From Glandiceps talaboti (Eukaryota > Hemichordata > Enteropneusta > Spengelidae), in the NCBI RefSeq assembly GCF_964340395.1, contig NC_135557.1, positions 6,695,716 to 6,759,715 of the forward strand: a stretch of 64,000 nt of DNA, written 5' to 3'. This document shows positions 12,291 through 27,865 of this stretch, one piece after another. Under the pieces are notes generated by a model. It was not told the origin of the DNA. It saw only the letters and a list, made by a program, of their open reading frames with translations, and made no database searches. Positions within the stretch are counted from its first letter, which is position 1. Each line of letters opens with the position of its first letter. The position numbers were made by a program, and so were the translations under genes.

Positions 12291-13108
12291 GCGACAGGCA
12301 GAAACTGAGATAGGGTGAGAGATAAATGCATACACAGATACATACTCATGACAATCACTTTCCTCAGTACATGCAGCTTAAAATTTCTCAGATGTACTTG
12401 GTAAATGGTTTTAATTTGATTAATATCATGACCAAAGTGTTTCCATTGCCCCCCCCCCCTTCCTGTTTCAGATCATCATATTTTTAAGTTCATACCCCCC
12501 TCGAAATCCACTTATTTCGCCCCCCCCCCCACCCCCATTTTTTGTCCTGAGCCACCTCCGCCATAAATTCTGTTTGTATACGTATGCATTCACTGATGAC
12601 ATAGCTGATGACATTGACTCGGTAATATGCACACTAAAACGTCAATTCTTTCTAATTTCTTTCCCAACGTTGCCGCTTATAGCCTACCTAAATATACTTT
12701 CCATTGTAAGCCATACATACTTGTTCGCCATCCTCTTGTCGTTTCATTGTACAGCATTGAATTGTATATTAAAAGTTAATTAGTCAATTTAGTTTGATAG
12801 AAGTGTAAAACGAGAATTGATAATTTGTAGGTAGACGGTACTGTGAATGCTTTATCTGTAGAGAGCGCCCTCTAAAGGTACATTGGCCTAATTACGAATT
12901 TCATTTAGTATATAAAAATCATTTCGTCAGGCAAATTGGGGACTCACTGGATGCTATAACTTTGGGGAAAGAGTACTCGCCTGGAGCACACGGTAATCTT
13001 GCAATATCTCTGCTCTCAATGACCCGCCAAGCTGTACTGGCAATCCCGTCCGTCTGGTTCGATAAAGATGTTGTTTGTACGAATTGTGAGAAATATAGGA
13101 AGGAACAA
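11409..13108. other. non-coding stretch with a small hairpin and a CAGA microsatellite
   Basis: Contains an 11-bp perfect hairpin (CCCAATATGTA and its complement) at about 11651-11690, a (CAGA)n tract at about 12258-12290 that is longer in copy 2, and C-rich runs at 12450-12530. No gene is recognised. Confidence 0.5.
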
Positions 13109-14910
13109 GTAGATGCTATGTGATTGCGTAACTATATAAAGTACCGATAGATGTGAGTGTAGTAGTATAGCAAGCAACGATCACATAGATGCTATGTGAT
13201 TGCGTAACTATAGCAAGTAACGATAGATGTGAGTGTAGTAGTATAGCAAACAACGATCACATAGATGCTATGTGATTGCGTAACTATAGCAAGTACCGAT
13301 AGATGTGAGTGTAGTAGTATAGCAAGCAACGATCACATAGATGCTATGTGATTGCGTAACTATAGCAAGTAACGATAGATGTGAGTGTAGTAGTATAGCA
13401 AGCAACGATCACATAGATGCTATGTGATTGCGTAACTATAGCAAGTACCGATAGATGTGAGTGTAGTAGTATAGCAAGCAACGATCACATAGATGCTATG
13501 TGATTGCGTAACTATAGCAAGTAACGATAGATGTGAGTGTAGTAGTATAACAAGAAACTATCACATAGATGCTATGTGATTGCGTAACTATAGCAAGTAC
13601 CGATAGATGTGAGTGTAGTAGTATAGCAAGCAACGATCACATAGATGCTATGTGATTGCGTAACTATAGCAAGTAACGATAGATGTGAGTGTAGTAGTAT
13701 AACAAGAAACTATCACATAGATGCTATGTGATTGCGTAACTATAGCAAGTAACGATAGATGTGAGTGTAGTAGTATAACAAGAAACGATCACATAGATGC
13801 TATGTGATTGCGTAACTATAGCAAGTACCGATTGATGTGAGTGTAGTAGTATAACAAGAAACTATCACATAGATGCTATGTGATTGCGTAACTATAGCAA
13901 GTAACGATAGATGTGAGTGTAGTAGTATAACAAGAAACTATCACATAGATGCTATGTGATTGCGTAACTATAGCAAGTACCGATTGATGTGAGTGTAGTA
14001 GTATAGCAAGCAACGATCACATAGATGCTATGTGATTGCGTAACTATAGCAAGTACCGATAGATGTGAGTGTAGTAGTATAACAAGAAACTATCACATAG
14101 ATGCTATGTGATTGCGTAACTATAGCAAGTAACGATAGATGTGAGTGTAGTAGTATAGCAAGAAACTATCACATAGATGCTATGTGATTGCGTAACTATA
14201 GCAAGTAACGATAGATGTGAGTGTAGTAGTATAGCAAGCAACGATCACATAGATGATATGTGATTGCGTAACTATAGCAAGTAACGATAGATGTGAGTGT
14301 AGTAGTATAACAAGAAACTATCACATAGATGCTATGTGATTGCGTAACTATAGCAAGTACCGATTGATGTGAGTGTAGTAGTATAGCAAGCAACGATCAC
14401 ATAGATGCTATGTGATTGCGTAACTATAGCAAGTACCGATAGATGTGAGTGTAGTAGTATAACAAGAAACTATCACATAGATGCTATGTGATTGCGTAAC
14501 TATAGCAAGTAACGATAGATGTGAGTGTAGTAGTATAGCAAGAAACGATCACATAGATGCTATGTGATTGCGTAACTATAGCAAGTACCGAGAGATGTGA
14601 GTGTAGTAGTATAACAAGAAACGATCACATAGATGCTATGTGATTGCGTAACTATAGCAAGTAACGATAGATGTGAGTGTAGTAGTATAACAAGAAACTA
14701 TCACATAGATGCTATGTGATTGCGTAACTATAGCAAGTAACGATAGATGTGAGTGTAGTAGTATAACAAGAAACTATCACACAGATGCTATGTGATTGCG
14801 TAACTATAGCAAGTAACGATAGATGTGAGTGTAGTAGTATAACAAGAAACTATCACATAGATGCTATGTGATTTGCTGTAGTATAGCAAGGAACGAGTAG
14901 ATGCTCTGTG
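13109..14910. repeat. 76-bp minisatellite, about 23-24 units (copy 1)
   Basis: The monomer is 76 bp and repeats head to tail with few variants (AACGAT/AACTAT, AGCAAG/AACAAG). Each unit has one perfect 7-bp palindrome with a 3-nt loop, CACATAG-ATG-CTATGTG. The last unit decays into CTCTGTG near 14901-14910. Not coding. Confidence 0.97.
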
Positions 14911-15848
14911 ATTGGATACAGATATAGTTCGATTTGGACCACAATTACTTGTTAAGCTAACATTCTACTCTAGGATGGTCGTCATACAAAACAATGGCGT
15001 TGTTAGGTATCTACGAACATTTTTAAGAAAAATGTGTTTGAACTGAAATACGATACACCCGCGACGGTATTTTTTTCAACATTCATTATTACCTAATAAT
15101 GCCAATATTTTGTTATATGACCATCCTTGAATATAATGTTATTAGCCCACAGGTGACTGTGACTTGAACTCCTGGGGCTATAGCTATTTACTGGTTGAAT
15201 GGACAATCGAGAATACGTTCTCCTAGTGAATAAACAGCCCGCATGTGGACTCGAGTGTGAAAAAAAAAAAGTTCGAGAGCTCGTGTAGAGCGATAGCTAG
15301 GAGGAGACTTCGTATTTGCCCCGACACCAGGAGGGAAATATGCTTGGAACTTGAAATAGCGACTCACAATATAAGGCTACACAAGTAGAGATGAATAATT
15401 GAGGAACAAATGACCGATGTACACTTCCTGGTTTGTAATTTGGTGATAATAAACGTTTCCACTTAACATTGGTGTCCGATAAGTCTGTATTCTTCCATGC
15501 ATGTACATTCGTCAGCAAAGTCAAGACGTTATCAGTGCAAATAAATTGGGACTCCTTAACAAACGATCAGAACTGATTTCAAAGTGCCGCCATGAAAACA
15601 AATACATTCTTTCATTCCACCATGTCAAACCTCAACGCGCGTCACATCCGGGTACCAGTTCTTCTGCGAGTTCGAATTCCATCACTTGAATTTCCGTTAA
15701 AATTTAGTCGTCCGAAGATCGCATTCAAGCGTGAAACTCTGAGTAACGGCTCCGTACCATAACTTGTGTATTTTGTGTAAATACAGCTCTACTTCGCAGT
15801 ATTGAGCGCTTTTCCTTCAGTTTATGACTTACCTCTTACACTGAATTA
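14911..15848. other. non-coding stretch, nothing recognised
   Basis: Short open frames at 15297-15524 (minus) and 15501-15689 (plus) recur in copy 2 simply because of the duplication. They lack family similarity. Confidence 0.4.

Positions 15849-15935
<87 letters not shown>
15849..15935. repeat. (TA)n microsatellite
   Basis: Uninterrupted TA dinucleotides. In copy 2 the equivalent tract is interrupted by the hammerhead-bearing segment at 24672-24743. Confidence 0.98.
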
Positions 15936-15938
<3 letters not shown>

Positions 15939-16002
15939 GACTGGATGTAGATAAAACCACATAAAAGTGCTCAATACGGGTAGTAGAGCGAATTATATAC
16001 AG

Positions 16003-16020
16003 CCATGTTCAATTTATATA
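16003..16020. other. duplication junction filler (18 bp)
   Basis: CCATGTTCAATTTATATA lies between the end of copy 1 and the start of copy 2 and is absent at both outer edges. It ends in TATATA, as does the DNA near the right edge, which fits end joining with filler or template switching. Confidence 0.8.
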
Positions 16021-17136
16021 CCTCAAAACTTTATGTAAATTTATCTTAGCACATCTACAATCTCCATCAAACCACTCATTTACAGGATGTTTGGGACGTT
16101 TCTTATCTGATCTAGTACGTCTATCGGGAAGTAGTCCATAGAAGAGATCATTAAATTTAAATAAAGCTTCATCTACACCAAGATGCTCCAAGTTCATATC
16201 AATTGCTCGAATTCTACGTTCATATACACCATTTGATAAATCGTCCTTGAATTTATTACATATCTCTTCACTAACTTTAAATCTACGATATTTTGGACTA
16301 TCCTGTTGTTGATCTAGGTTATTGTCATCTAAATGATCCTCAGTATCGACATAATCCAATGTAAACTCTATTGGCATGTGATCTGATTCAGTTCTACAAC
16401 CAACTTTAAAACTGGACACATCATTAAGAATATTGTGTGAAACTACAAGATAGTCTACTACACTTGCACCATTGTGTGAAATGCAAGTAAAATTACCCTC
16501 ATAATCTGTAGCTTTGCGACCATTTACAATACGCATGGAAACAGATCTACACATATTTAGTAGAATTCTCCCGTAATCATTTGTTTCTTTGTCGCAATTA
16601 CGACGAACACCTGCATCTGTGTCTACATTGTAATAATCTCCGACAGGTACATACATACCAGTGTCATTGTTAACAAAATCGCATAAATCACCAGTACGAG
16701 CGTTGAAATCTCCTATTAACATAAACTTAGCATCACAATGCGCATCGGTCAAATTCACAATATCATTTTCAATCTCAGCAAACATGTCACTACTCGAGTG
16801 TGTGGATCCAACAGGTGGTATATACAATGTCCCAATGAAAATATGCTTGCAGTTTGGTAACTCTAGTTTTAACCACAATATGTAGTCTTTAGTGCATTCT
16901 AGCCTCTGAACAAACTTTTCATAAATACTTTTAACGAAAACTAAAATTCCACCTGATTGCCTCCCCATCCTCTGAGTGCGACGACTACCAGTAGAAAAAC
17001 TGCAATAACCGTCAATATAGAAATCTTGCCGTTCTGAAGTGAAAGTTTCAACCAGAGCTATGAAATCAAAGTTTGTAATAAAATCATTGAAATCGAAATC
17101 ATTCCATTTACTTGATAACCCTCTAACATTCCACAC
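16009..17136 (-). pseudogene. truncated LINE endonuclease fragment in duplicated copy
   Basis: Codes for the same first 372 residues as the LINE at 4724-8173 (endonuclease with Glu30, GDFNAR and SDH). It then runs across the duplication junction into three unrelated codons and a stop. The reverse transcriptase is missing, so it cannot retrotranspose alone. It arose by tandem duplication of flanking DNA. Confidence 0.95.
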
Positions 17137-17527
17137 TAAACAGTTCAGAACTCTAGAAAAAGTTGGCTGAATAGTTTGTAAGGTATCGGCATTTTTGCGA
17201 GACTTAGAGCCTTGGCCCCACCCCTAGTTGTTCAAGTGAAGTAGTTCATCTTTCTCTAAATCATATAATAGTATGTGAATACACGTGGTCATTAGCATAA
17301 TGCATACCAAATAGGACGGGAGGTTTTAAGAACCGACCAATAAAAACTCTTTATCGTCACACATGGCGCATGCACTGATATAGTAGTTATGTCATGTGGT
17401 TAGGAGAAGGGGTATTCTCCTCGCATAGTAGAACATTTTGACAAATTACAGTCGTTCGGGAGACTTTTCATGGCACCAAAATGATAAATACGTTTATCTA
17501 GGCTTCTGTACACAGTACATTCAAAAT

Positions 17528-20360
17528 AACTCTCGTACCGAGAACGCACCAGCACTCAAGGAGACAGACCGAGATGTATGGTTCTACAATTTACACCCAA
17601 GATCGTGATGGTAACTTCTTTTCAATCGACCTCCTTTTGGCAGTTACTATCAAAACTCTTACTTTAATTAAAGAAAAGAGTTTACATTACGTGGTTTTCT
17701 ATTATTAGTAATTTAAGTTACAGTGTCGTCGATGTGATTGGATACAAGTAAATGATGACGTCATTGGGCTGGTCATGATAATTAACTTAAGGTGAAATCG
17801 TCAAAATTCTAATGTATCATAAACACCAAACTACCGCTGTCATTAATCTATTCTGCTGATCACAACATATGGCAAAGGGAGAGGTGGAAAATACAGAAAT
17901 TATAAATATTTAAATTTGAGCTTATGATAGTAATACACTAGTAGTGATAAGTGCAAATGCGTGTACTGCTGATAGAACATTGCGGTGTCACCTTGAACAA
18001 AAAAGGATAAACTCATTTAGAAGGGGAGAAGTATTAGATGGCTCTTTCAATATTAATCTAATTTCTAAGAGGGTCAGGATATTGTGTGAACTCATATGTT
18101 TCCGTTGAATAATTAATGAAGTAATTTAGTTGATTATTTACATTACAACCATTCATAGTTTCGCTCAGTTGAATTGAAAGAATGACTGAGAAGATGGCAA
18201 GCAAGTAGAGTTGATCATCTGTTACATACAAAAACTGCTGATGTCTGTGAGATGTTATCATGGTTGGCATAGAAACAGAGAACACCTTGTAGGCTTTAAA
18301 TAATATTACATATACAAGTGTAAATGTTTCGGGACAAGCTCGGAATGGCAATGTGAATACATTTAGTGTGTGCGTCGAAAAGGCATAATTTATAACGACA
18401 TGGGGGGGGGGGGGTGTCAAAAAAACGTACCAGTATGTGAATATTTAGCAATAACTTCACTAAAACTTTAAATTAACACCACTCCATGTACGACCAGCGA
18501 AGATAACAATCCTTGTGTAATTTTTTGCTATGAAATGAATAAATTATAAAACGAATAACAAAATTACTGTTACAGAATGATTAAACAGAACAGTCAACTG
18601 ATCACTTGTGGTTCAAATAGTCTACTATATAGGCTTGTACCGTATTTCTATGTCCATCCCATATGTCCGTTCCGTGGGATCTTTTTGGTTAAAGTTCACG
18701 TCGGCATTTGAACTTCCTTAACGGTGATGATTTCGATCGTGTGTCACTCAGTAGAGTGTCATTTTTGGTCGTATTTCTAATGTTGAAATGTTTAGTCTAT
18801 GTTCGAATCTGTCTGAAAGAGTTATGCTATGTTTTTACGTTCTTTTTTACATTCGTCGGCATACTGTGGAACAATCACTGAGTCCACAAATGTACATATG
18901 TAACTTATTAGGCGTGTCAGTTTCCATACCCAAAATCTTTTGAGCCATCTAATAATACTTTGTCGTACAGATATCATCGTAAAAGTCCGGTTGTATATCT
19001 AAAGTCGTTTGTGAGACTCTGATAAAGATATGAGGATCCCAACAAAATATATAAGTTGCGATGATGTAGGACCAGAACTTAACATAGTGTATAATGGCAT
19101 TAATGATGGTTGTTCGAGCAGATATACTCCACCAATCGGATTCTCACCAATGTTGATACTCTTTTCTCTACACTTAATGATGTAATAAACGTCGACACAA
19201 CTACACAGTAGAATAAAAAAAAACCTCGCACCGAGAACACACCAGCACTCAAGAAAAGCTAGACAGACCGATATGTATGGTTCTCCAGTTTACACCCAAG
19301 ATCGTGATGGTAACTTCTTTTCAATCCACTTCCTTTTGCTTTTATTATCAAAACTCTGAAATTAAGAAAATGTTTCCATTACGTCATTGGGCTGTTAATG
19401 ATACTTAACTTGAGGTGAAATCGTCAAAATTCTAACGTATCGTAAAAACTAAAACGACATGCTGTCATTAATCTATTGTGGTGATCACAACTTATGTCAA
19501 GGGGAGGAAATTACAGAAAATGACAAATATTCAAATGATGACCTGTGACAGTAAACACAAACGCATGTACTGCTGATAGAACATTGTGGTGTCACCTTGA
19601 ACAAAAAACAGTAAACTCATTTAGAAGGAAAATCATTAGATGGCTCTTTCAATATTGATTTAATTTCAGGAGGGTCAGGATATCGTGTGAACTCATATGT
19701 TTCCTTTGAATAATTAATGAAGTACTTTAGTTGATTATTCTCATTACAAACACTCATAGTTTCGCTCGATTGAATTGAAAGAATGACTGAAAATATGGCA
19801 AGCAAGTAGAGTTGATCGTCGGGTACGTACAAAAACAGCTGATGTGTGTGTTTCTGAAATGTTATCATGGTTGGCATAGAAACAGAGAACACCTTGTTGT
19901 CTCTATATGCTATTACATATCAATGTGTAAATGTTTCAAGACAGGCTCTGAATAACAGGGTGAATACATTCAGAGTGTCCTTCGTCCATATTAGGGGACA
20001 AGGCATAATTTATAATGACACGGGGGGGGGGGTGTCAAAACGTACAGGTATGTGAACACATATAATCCCACTTCAGCAATAACTTCACTAAAACTTTAAA
20101 ATATGCCAGTGCATGTACGTGCAGCGAAAATAACAATCCTTGTGTAATGTTGTGCTATGAAATGAGTAAATTATCAAACAAATAACAAACTTATTGTTAC
20201 AGAATGATTGAATGGAATAGTCAGCTGATCAATTATGGTTCAAATAGTCTACTATAGTTTTGGAAAGAAATTTAAATTGAACTATTCGTTCACAATCACG
20301 AGTAAGCAGAGTAAGCAATGTACCGTATATCTATGTCCATCCTATGTTTACACTCCGTGG
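17528..20360. repeat. older internal duplication pair (copy 2)
   Basis: Second appearance of the diverged A and B members (about 17528-18695 and about 19230-20360) with their spacer. This confirms that the internal duplication came first. Confidence 0.75.
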
Positions 20361-21211
20361 GATATTTTGTCTGTATAGTTCATGTTTCTTTTCAATCATC
20401 TTTACAAGTATTATTGACGAACAGAAGTATACACAGACATTATTTTGGTGCTCTTATTACTTTTACTGAATGGCAGCCATATTTGTAATTTAAAAAACCG
20501 CTTTATCATTCAGTAACTCAAAAACGTCGACATAGACACTATTTAAGTACTTAATCCAATATTTAATACTAACCCACTATATAACAACGTTTAACCCAAC
20601 ATGTAGTACTATCCCAATATGTAGTACTAACCCACTACGTACATATTGGGTTGATTATTACATGAGGTGATGTAACGACCTCCATGCCTTGTTATAGGTG
20701 TTCCCCACGCAACGTTTCCTAGGCATGTAACTTGGAGGGGGAGGGGTCTAGTGATAAAAGTCAGAATTGATCGGAAGCAGGACTTTCATGACGCTTATTT
20801 GTGCGTTAGTTCCTCAACGTCTTTATCTGCTCTCGCTATAAAATGTTACGTTTCCCGCCACGTTCTAGTCAAACTTCGATTGGAACACAGAATAAGTAGA
20901 TAAAATCATCCCAAAAAAATCTAGATTGGCAGATCTCGACGGCATGGCAGACATTTTATGCTGTGTTCTTCGCCTAGACAATACAAGATAAATTCCTGTG
21001 ATCTCTACACTGTTTCACTATCAATACAAATTGAACACATTTTAACGAAATTTTGTTAGTAAAGTGTAGAATCACGAAACGTTTATTGAAAAAAATGAAA
21101 ACACTTTGCCATTCTTTTCAACGATATGAAATATGTATTGGACTGTTTACATGTTGTAACAAAGAGAGGGAGGGACAGAGACAGAGACAGAGAGACATCT
21201 TAGATAGATAC

Positions 21212-21258
<47 letters not shown>

Positions 21259-22071
21259 GCGACAGGCAGAAACTGAGATAGGGTGAGAGATAAATGCATA
21301 CACAGATACATACTCATGACAATCACTTTCCTCAGTACATGCAGCTTAAAATTTCTCAGATGTACTTGGTAAATGGTTTTAATTTGATTAATATCATGAC
21401 CAAAGTGTTTCCATTGCCCCCCCCTTCCTGTTTCAGATCATCATATTTTCAAGTTCATACCCCCTCGAAATCCACTTATTTCGCCCCCCCCCCCCACCCC
21501 CATTTTTTGTCCTGAGCCACCTCCGCCATAAATTCTGTTTGTATACGTATGCATTCACTGATGACATAGCTGATGACATTGACTCGGTAATATGCACACT
21601 AAAACGTCAATTCTTTCTAATTTCTTTCCCAACGTTGCCGCTTATAGCCTACCTAAATATACTTTCCATTGTAAGCCATACATACTTGTTCGCCATCCTC
21701 TTGTCGTTTCATTGTACAGCATTGAATTGTATATTAAAAGTTAATTAGTCAATTTAGTTTGATAGAAGTGTAAAACGAGAATTGATAATTTGTAGGTAGA
21801 CGGTACTGTGAATGCTTTATCTGTAGAGAGCGCCCTCTAAAGGTACATTGGCCTAATTACGAATTTCATTTAGTATATAAAAATCATTTCGTCAGGCAAA
21901 TTGGGGACTCACTGGATGCTATAACTTTGGGGAAAGAGTACTCGCCTGGAGCACACGGTAATCTTGCAATATCTCTGCTCTCAATGACCCGCCAAGCTGT
22001 ACTGGCAATCCCGTCCGTCTGGTTCGATAAAGATGTTGTTTGTACGAATTGTGAGAAATATAGGAAGGAAC

Positions 22072-23720
22072 AAGTAGATGCTATGTGATTGCGTAACTAT
22101 ATAAAGTACCGATAGATGTGAGTGTAGTAGTATAGCAAGCAACGATCACATAGATGCTATGTGATTGCGTAACTATAGCAAGTACCGATAGATGTGAGTG
22201 TAGTAGTATAGCAAGCAACGATCACATAGATGCTATGTGATTGCGTAACTATATAAAGTACCGATAGATGTGAGTGTAGTAGTATAGCAAGCAACGATCA
22301 CATAGATGCTATGTGATTGCGTAACTATAGCAAGTAACGATAGATGTGAGTGTAGTAGTATAACAAGAAACTATCACATAGATGCTATGTGATTGCGTAA
22401 CTATAGCAAGTAACGATAGATGTGAGTGTAGTAGTATAACAAGAAACGATCACATAGATGCTATGTGATTGCGTAACTATAGCAAGTACCGATAGATGTG
22501 AGTGTAGTAGTATAACAAGAAACGATCACATAGATGCTATGTGATTGCGTAACTATAGCAAGTAACGATAGATGTGAGTGTAGTAGTATAACAAGAAACT
22601 ATCACATAGATGCTATGTGATTGCGTAACTATAGCAAGTAACGATAGATGTGAGTGTAGTAGTATAACAAGAAACGATCACATAGATGCTATGTGATTGC
22701 GTAACTATAGCAAGTACCGATAGATGTGAGTGTAGTAGTATAGCAAGCAACGATCACATAGATGCTATGTGATTGCGTAACTATATAAAGTACCGATAGA
22801 TGTGAGTGTAGTAGTATAGCCAGCAACGATCACATAGATGCTATGTGATTGCGTAACTATAGCAAGTAACGATAGATGTGAGTGTAGTAGTATAACAAGA
22901 AACTATCACATAGATGCTATGTGATTGCGTAACTATAGCAAGTAACGATAGATGTGAGTGTAGTAGTATAACAAGAAACGATCACATAGATGCTATGTGA
23001 TTGCGTAACTATAGCAAGTACCGATAGATGTGAGTGTAGTAGTATAGCAAGCAACGATCACATAGATGCTATGTGATTGCGTAACTATAGCAAGTACCGA
23101 TAGATGTGAGTGTAGTAGTATAGCAAGCAACGATCACATAGATGCTATGTGATTGCGTAACTATAGCAAGTACCGATTGATGTGAGTGTAGTAGTATAAC
23201 AAGAAACTATCACATAGATGCTATGTGATTGCGTAACTATAGCAAGTACCGATAGATGTGAGTGTAGTAGTATAACAAGAAACGATCACATAGATGCTAT
23301 GTGATTGCGTAACTATAGCAAGTACCGATTGATGTGAGTGTAGTAGTATAACAAGAAACTATCACATATATGCTATGTGATTGCGTAACTATAGCAAGTA
23401 CCGATAGATGTGAGTGTAGTAGTATAGCAAGCAACGATCACATAGATGCTATGTGATTGCGTAACTATAGCAAGTAACGATAGATGTGAGTGTAGTAGTA
23501 TAACAAGAAACTATCACATAGATGCTATGTGATTGCGTATCTATAGCAAGTACCGAGAGATGTGAGTGTAGTAGTATAACAAGAAACGATCACATAGATG
23601 CTATGTGATTGCGTAACTATAGCAAGTAACGATAGATGTGAGTGTAGTAGTATAACAAGAAACTATCACATAGATGCTATGTGATTTGCTGTAGTATAGC
23701 AAGGAACGAGTAGATGCTCT
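22072..23720. repeat. 76-bp minisatellite, about 21-22 units (copy 2)
   Basis: Same monomer and palindrome as 13109-14910, about 150 bp (two units) shorter. The order of variant units differs between the arrays, which suggests unit turnover since the duplication. Confidence 0.97.
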
Positions 23721-24673
23721 GTGATTGGATACAGATATAGTTCGATTTGGACCACAATTACTTGTTAAGCTAACATTCTACTCTAGGATGGTCGTCATAC
23801 AAAACAATGGCGTTGTTAGGTATCTACGAACATTTTTAAGAAAAATGTGTTTGAACTGAAATACGATACACCCGCGACGGTATTTTTTTCAACATTCATT
23901 ATTACCTAATAATGCCAATATTTTGTTATATGACCATCCTTGAATATAATGTTATTAGCCCACAGGTGACTGTGACTTGAACTCCTGGGGATATAGTTAT
24001 TTACTGGTTGAATGGACAATCGAGAATACGTTCTCCTAGTGAATAAACAGCCCGCATGTGGACTCGAGTGTGAAAAAAAAAGTTCGAGAGCTCGTGTAGA
24101 GCGATAGCTAGGACGAGACTTCGTATTTGCCCCGACACCAGGAGGGAAATATGCTTGGAACTTGAAATAGCGACTCACAATATAAGGCTACACAAGTAGA
24201 GATGAATAATTGAGGAACAAATGACCGATGTACACTTCCTGGTTTGTAATTTGGTGATAATAAACGTTTCCACTTAACATTGGTGTCCGATAAGTCTGTA
24301 TTCTTCCATGCATGTACATTCGTCAGCAAAGTCAAGACGTTATCAGTGCAAATAAATTGGGACTCCTTAACAAACGATCAGAACTGATTTCAAAGTGCCG
24401 CCATGAAAACAAATACATTCTTTCATTCCACCATGTCAAACCTCAACGCGCATCACATCCGGGTACCAGTTCTTCTGCGAGTTCGAATTCCATCACTTGA
24501 ATTTCCGTTAAAATTTAGTCGTCCGAAGATCGCATTCAAGCATGAAACTCTGAGTAACGGCTCCGTACCATAACTTGTGTATTTTGTGTAAATACAGCTC
24601 TACTTCGCAGTATTGAGCGCTTTTCCTTCAGTTTATGACATACCTCTTACACTGAATTAGTATATATATATAT

Positions 24674-24714
24674 GTGTCTGATGATCGCAATATGCGTGAA
24701 ACTCCGAGTTACAC
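24674..24714 (+). ncRNA. type I hammerhead ribozyme candidate
   Basis: All core elements occur in order. Stem I is GTGT (24674-24677) with ACAC (24711-24714). CTGATGA lies at 24678-24684. Stem II is CGCA/TGCG (24686-24689 with 24693-24696), with loop ATA. GAAA lies at 24698-24701. Stem III is ACT/AGT (24701-24703 with 24707-24709), with loop CCG. The predicted cleavage triplet GTT ends at 24710. The flaw is a T-T mismatch where the first stem II pair is normally G-C. TA repeats on both sides could extend stem I. Such motifs with a very short stem III are known from Penelope-like retroelements and retrozymes; that assignment here is an inference. Confidence 0.6.
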
Positions 24715-24740
24715 CCAAGAAAGAGTTCCAGTACTACCAA

Positions 24741-24743
<3 letters not shown>

Positions 24744-24815
<72 letters not shown>
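24744..24815. repeat. (TA)n microsatellite
   Basis: TA tract directly 3' of the hammerhead segment; counterpart of 15849-15935. Confidence 0.97.
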
Positions 24816-24818
<3 letters not shown>

Positions 24819-24873
24819 GACTGGATGTAGATAAAACCACATAAAAGTGCTCAATACGGGTAGTAGAGCGAAT

Positions 24874-26394
<1,521 letters not shown>

Positions 26395-27814
26395 TCACCA
26401 GCAGTCCTTTTCTTTTTCCAATCTTGGTATTAATTCACTAAATAGTTCACAATATTCATTTCTAAGATCCTTCCCTCGACGGAAAGATGGAATCTCCAGG
26501 AATTCACGTCCCTCGACTGTCTGTTTTGGCCAGAAGGGAACTGTTTTGCCTTTGTTAGGATCCCTGTGAATTAAAGTCAAAAAATATAAACTCATGGTGG
26601 CTATTTCAATTAGTATACATGTCGCAACTAAAACTCTCACCGTTATTGTTACTTGTTCAAGAAACCCAAACACAATCTCAGTTAAAACACAGGTGACAGG
26701 AGTAAAATACACGACGACAATTTACGCGTTTTAGACTAATATTTTGTCTCCTTTCCCCTCTGTTGAAAATCAAGAAAGAATCGGAGGTTTCTGTACATGT
26801 TTTCTTAATATACAAAATTGAAATGATATCAATAGTAAACCATTTTAGTATCTGATATGGTTGAAAACTACACGTTAACTCTATAGGAAAATACAATTGT
26901 CAATTTCCTTGAAGCAAGGCAGTGTGAACCCCAACAATTATTTTAATATTACTTCGAAAGGAGCAGGACCAAGATTTCATAGGTAACGTTTAGAATAACT
27001 TTGATTGTCAATGTATTTGGTCACCTAGGTACATTGTAATATATCATGCGCCTGTCATAAATACAGTCATATCTGAAATAGATTGGTATTTTGCTGGATC
27101 ACTTTTCTGCATCACTGTCTGTATTCAAAGACTTTCTTTAGTATCCTTGATTCATGTCGTTGAAGATCCCACACAAAGAAAAATTATCACATAATTTATT
27201 GGTGATAAGGACGTTACGATACACAAACAAACACACACACAAACAAACAAACAAACAAACAAACAAACAAACAAACAATCAATGGACTGCACTGGTTAAA
27301 ATATAAAATCAGTCTGCAGTATCTAGAGCAACGGTACTAACTACTCCACCTGACGTACCTCAGAATCGCAAAATGATTTTAAAGCTAACTGTAGCTGGAA
27401 CGTTTTATTTGTCACATAATTCATAGTAATTTATTGCTTGTAATGTCTACAATACCGTAAGTATCACATTGCCTGTTGATAAAGGTATTTTTTAAATAGA
27501 TGTATACATAATAAATCAAATTAAAATTTATTTTTGGGTCCGCACCCAAAAATCAGCGCCCTCAACGTCGATCACGATTTCAGCACGTTTCTTTAGTGCT
27601 TTTTAACGTATTCAATATCTAAGTATTGGTATTTTAACAATTTTCAGTGAATACATTATGGTTGTCTGATCGAAAAATCAAACTCCAGTTACAGTAAAGT
27701 TTCAATATGGTGGCAGACTCAAAGCAAAGCTTTCGCTCAAGATTAAAACTTGCCACTACATTACCCCAAGTCAACATTAACCACTAATTAACAAATACTA
27801 TGTATCTTTATTAA

Positions 27815-27865
<51 letters not shown>

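Larger units (their letters stand above)
7058..16002. repeat. tandem segmental duplication, copy 1
   Basis: The sequence from 7058 is repeated in the same orientation from 16021 (offset 8963 at the start). Copy 1 contains the 5' third of the LINE, an internal older duplication, a 76-bp minisatellite and a TA repeat. The copies differ only by scattered substitutions, a short deletion near 9411, homopolymer and CAGA-length changes and about two minisatellite units. This suggests a recent event or two haplotypes joined in the assembly. Confidence 0.95.

Noticed and set aside
12592-12620. CTGATGA motifs as further hammerheads
   Set aside because: Two CTGATGA copies lie here but no GAAAC with a stem II follows at the right distance.
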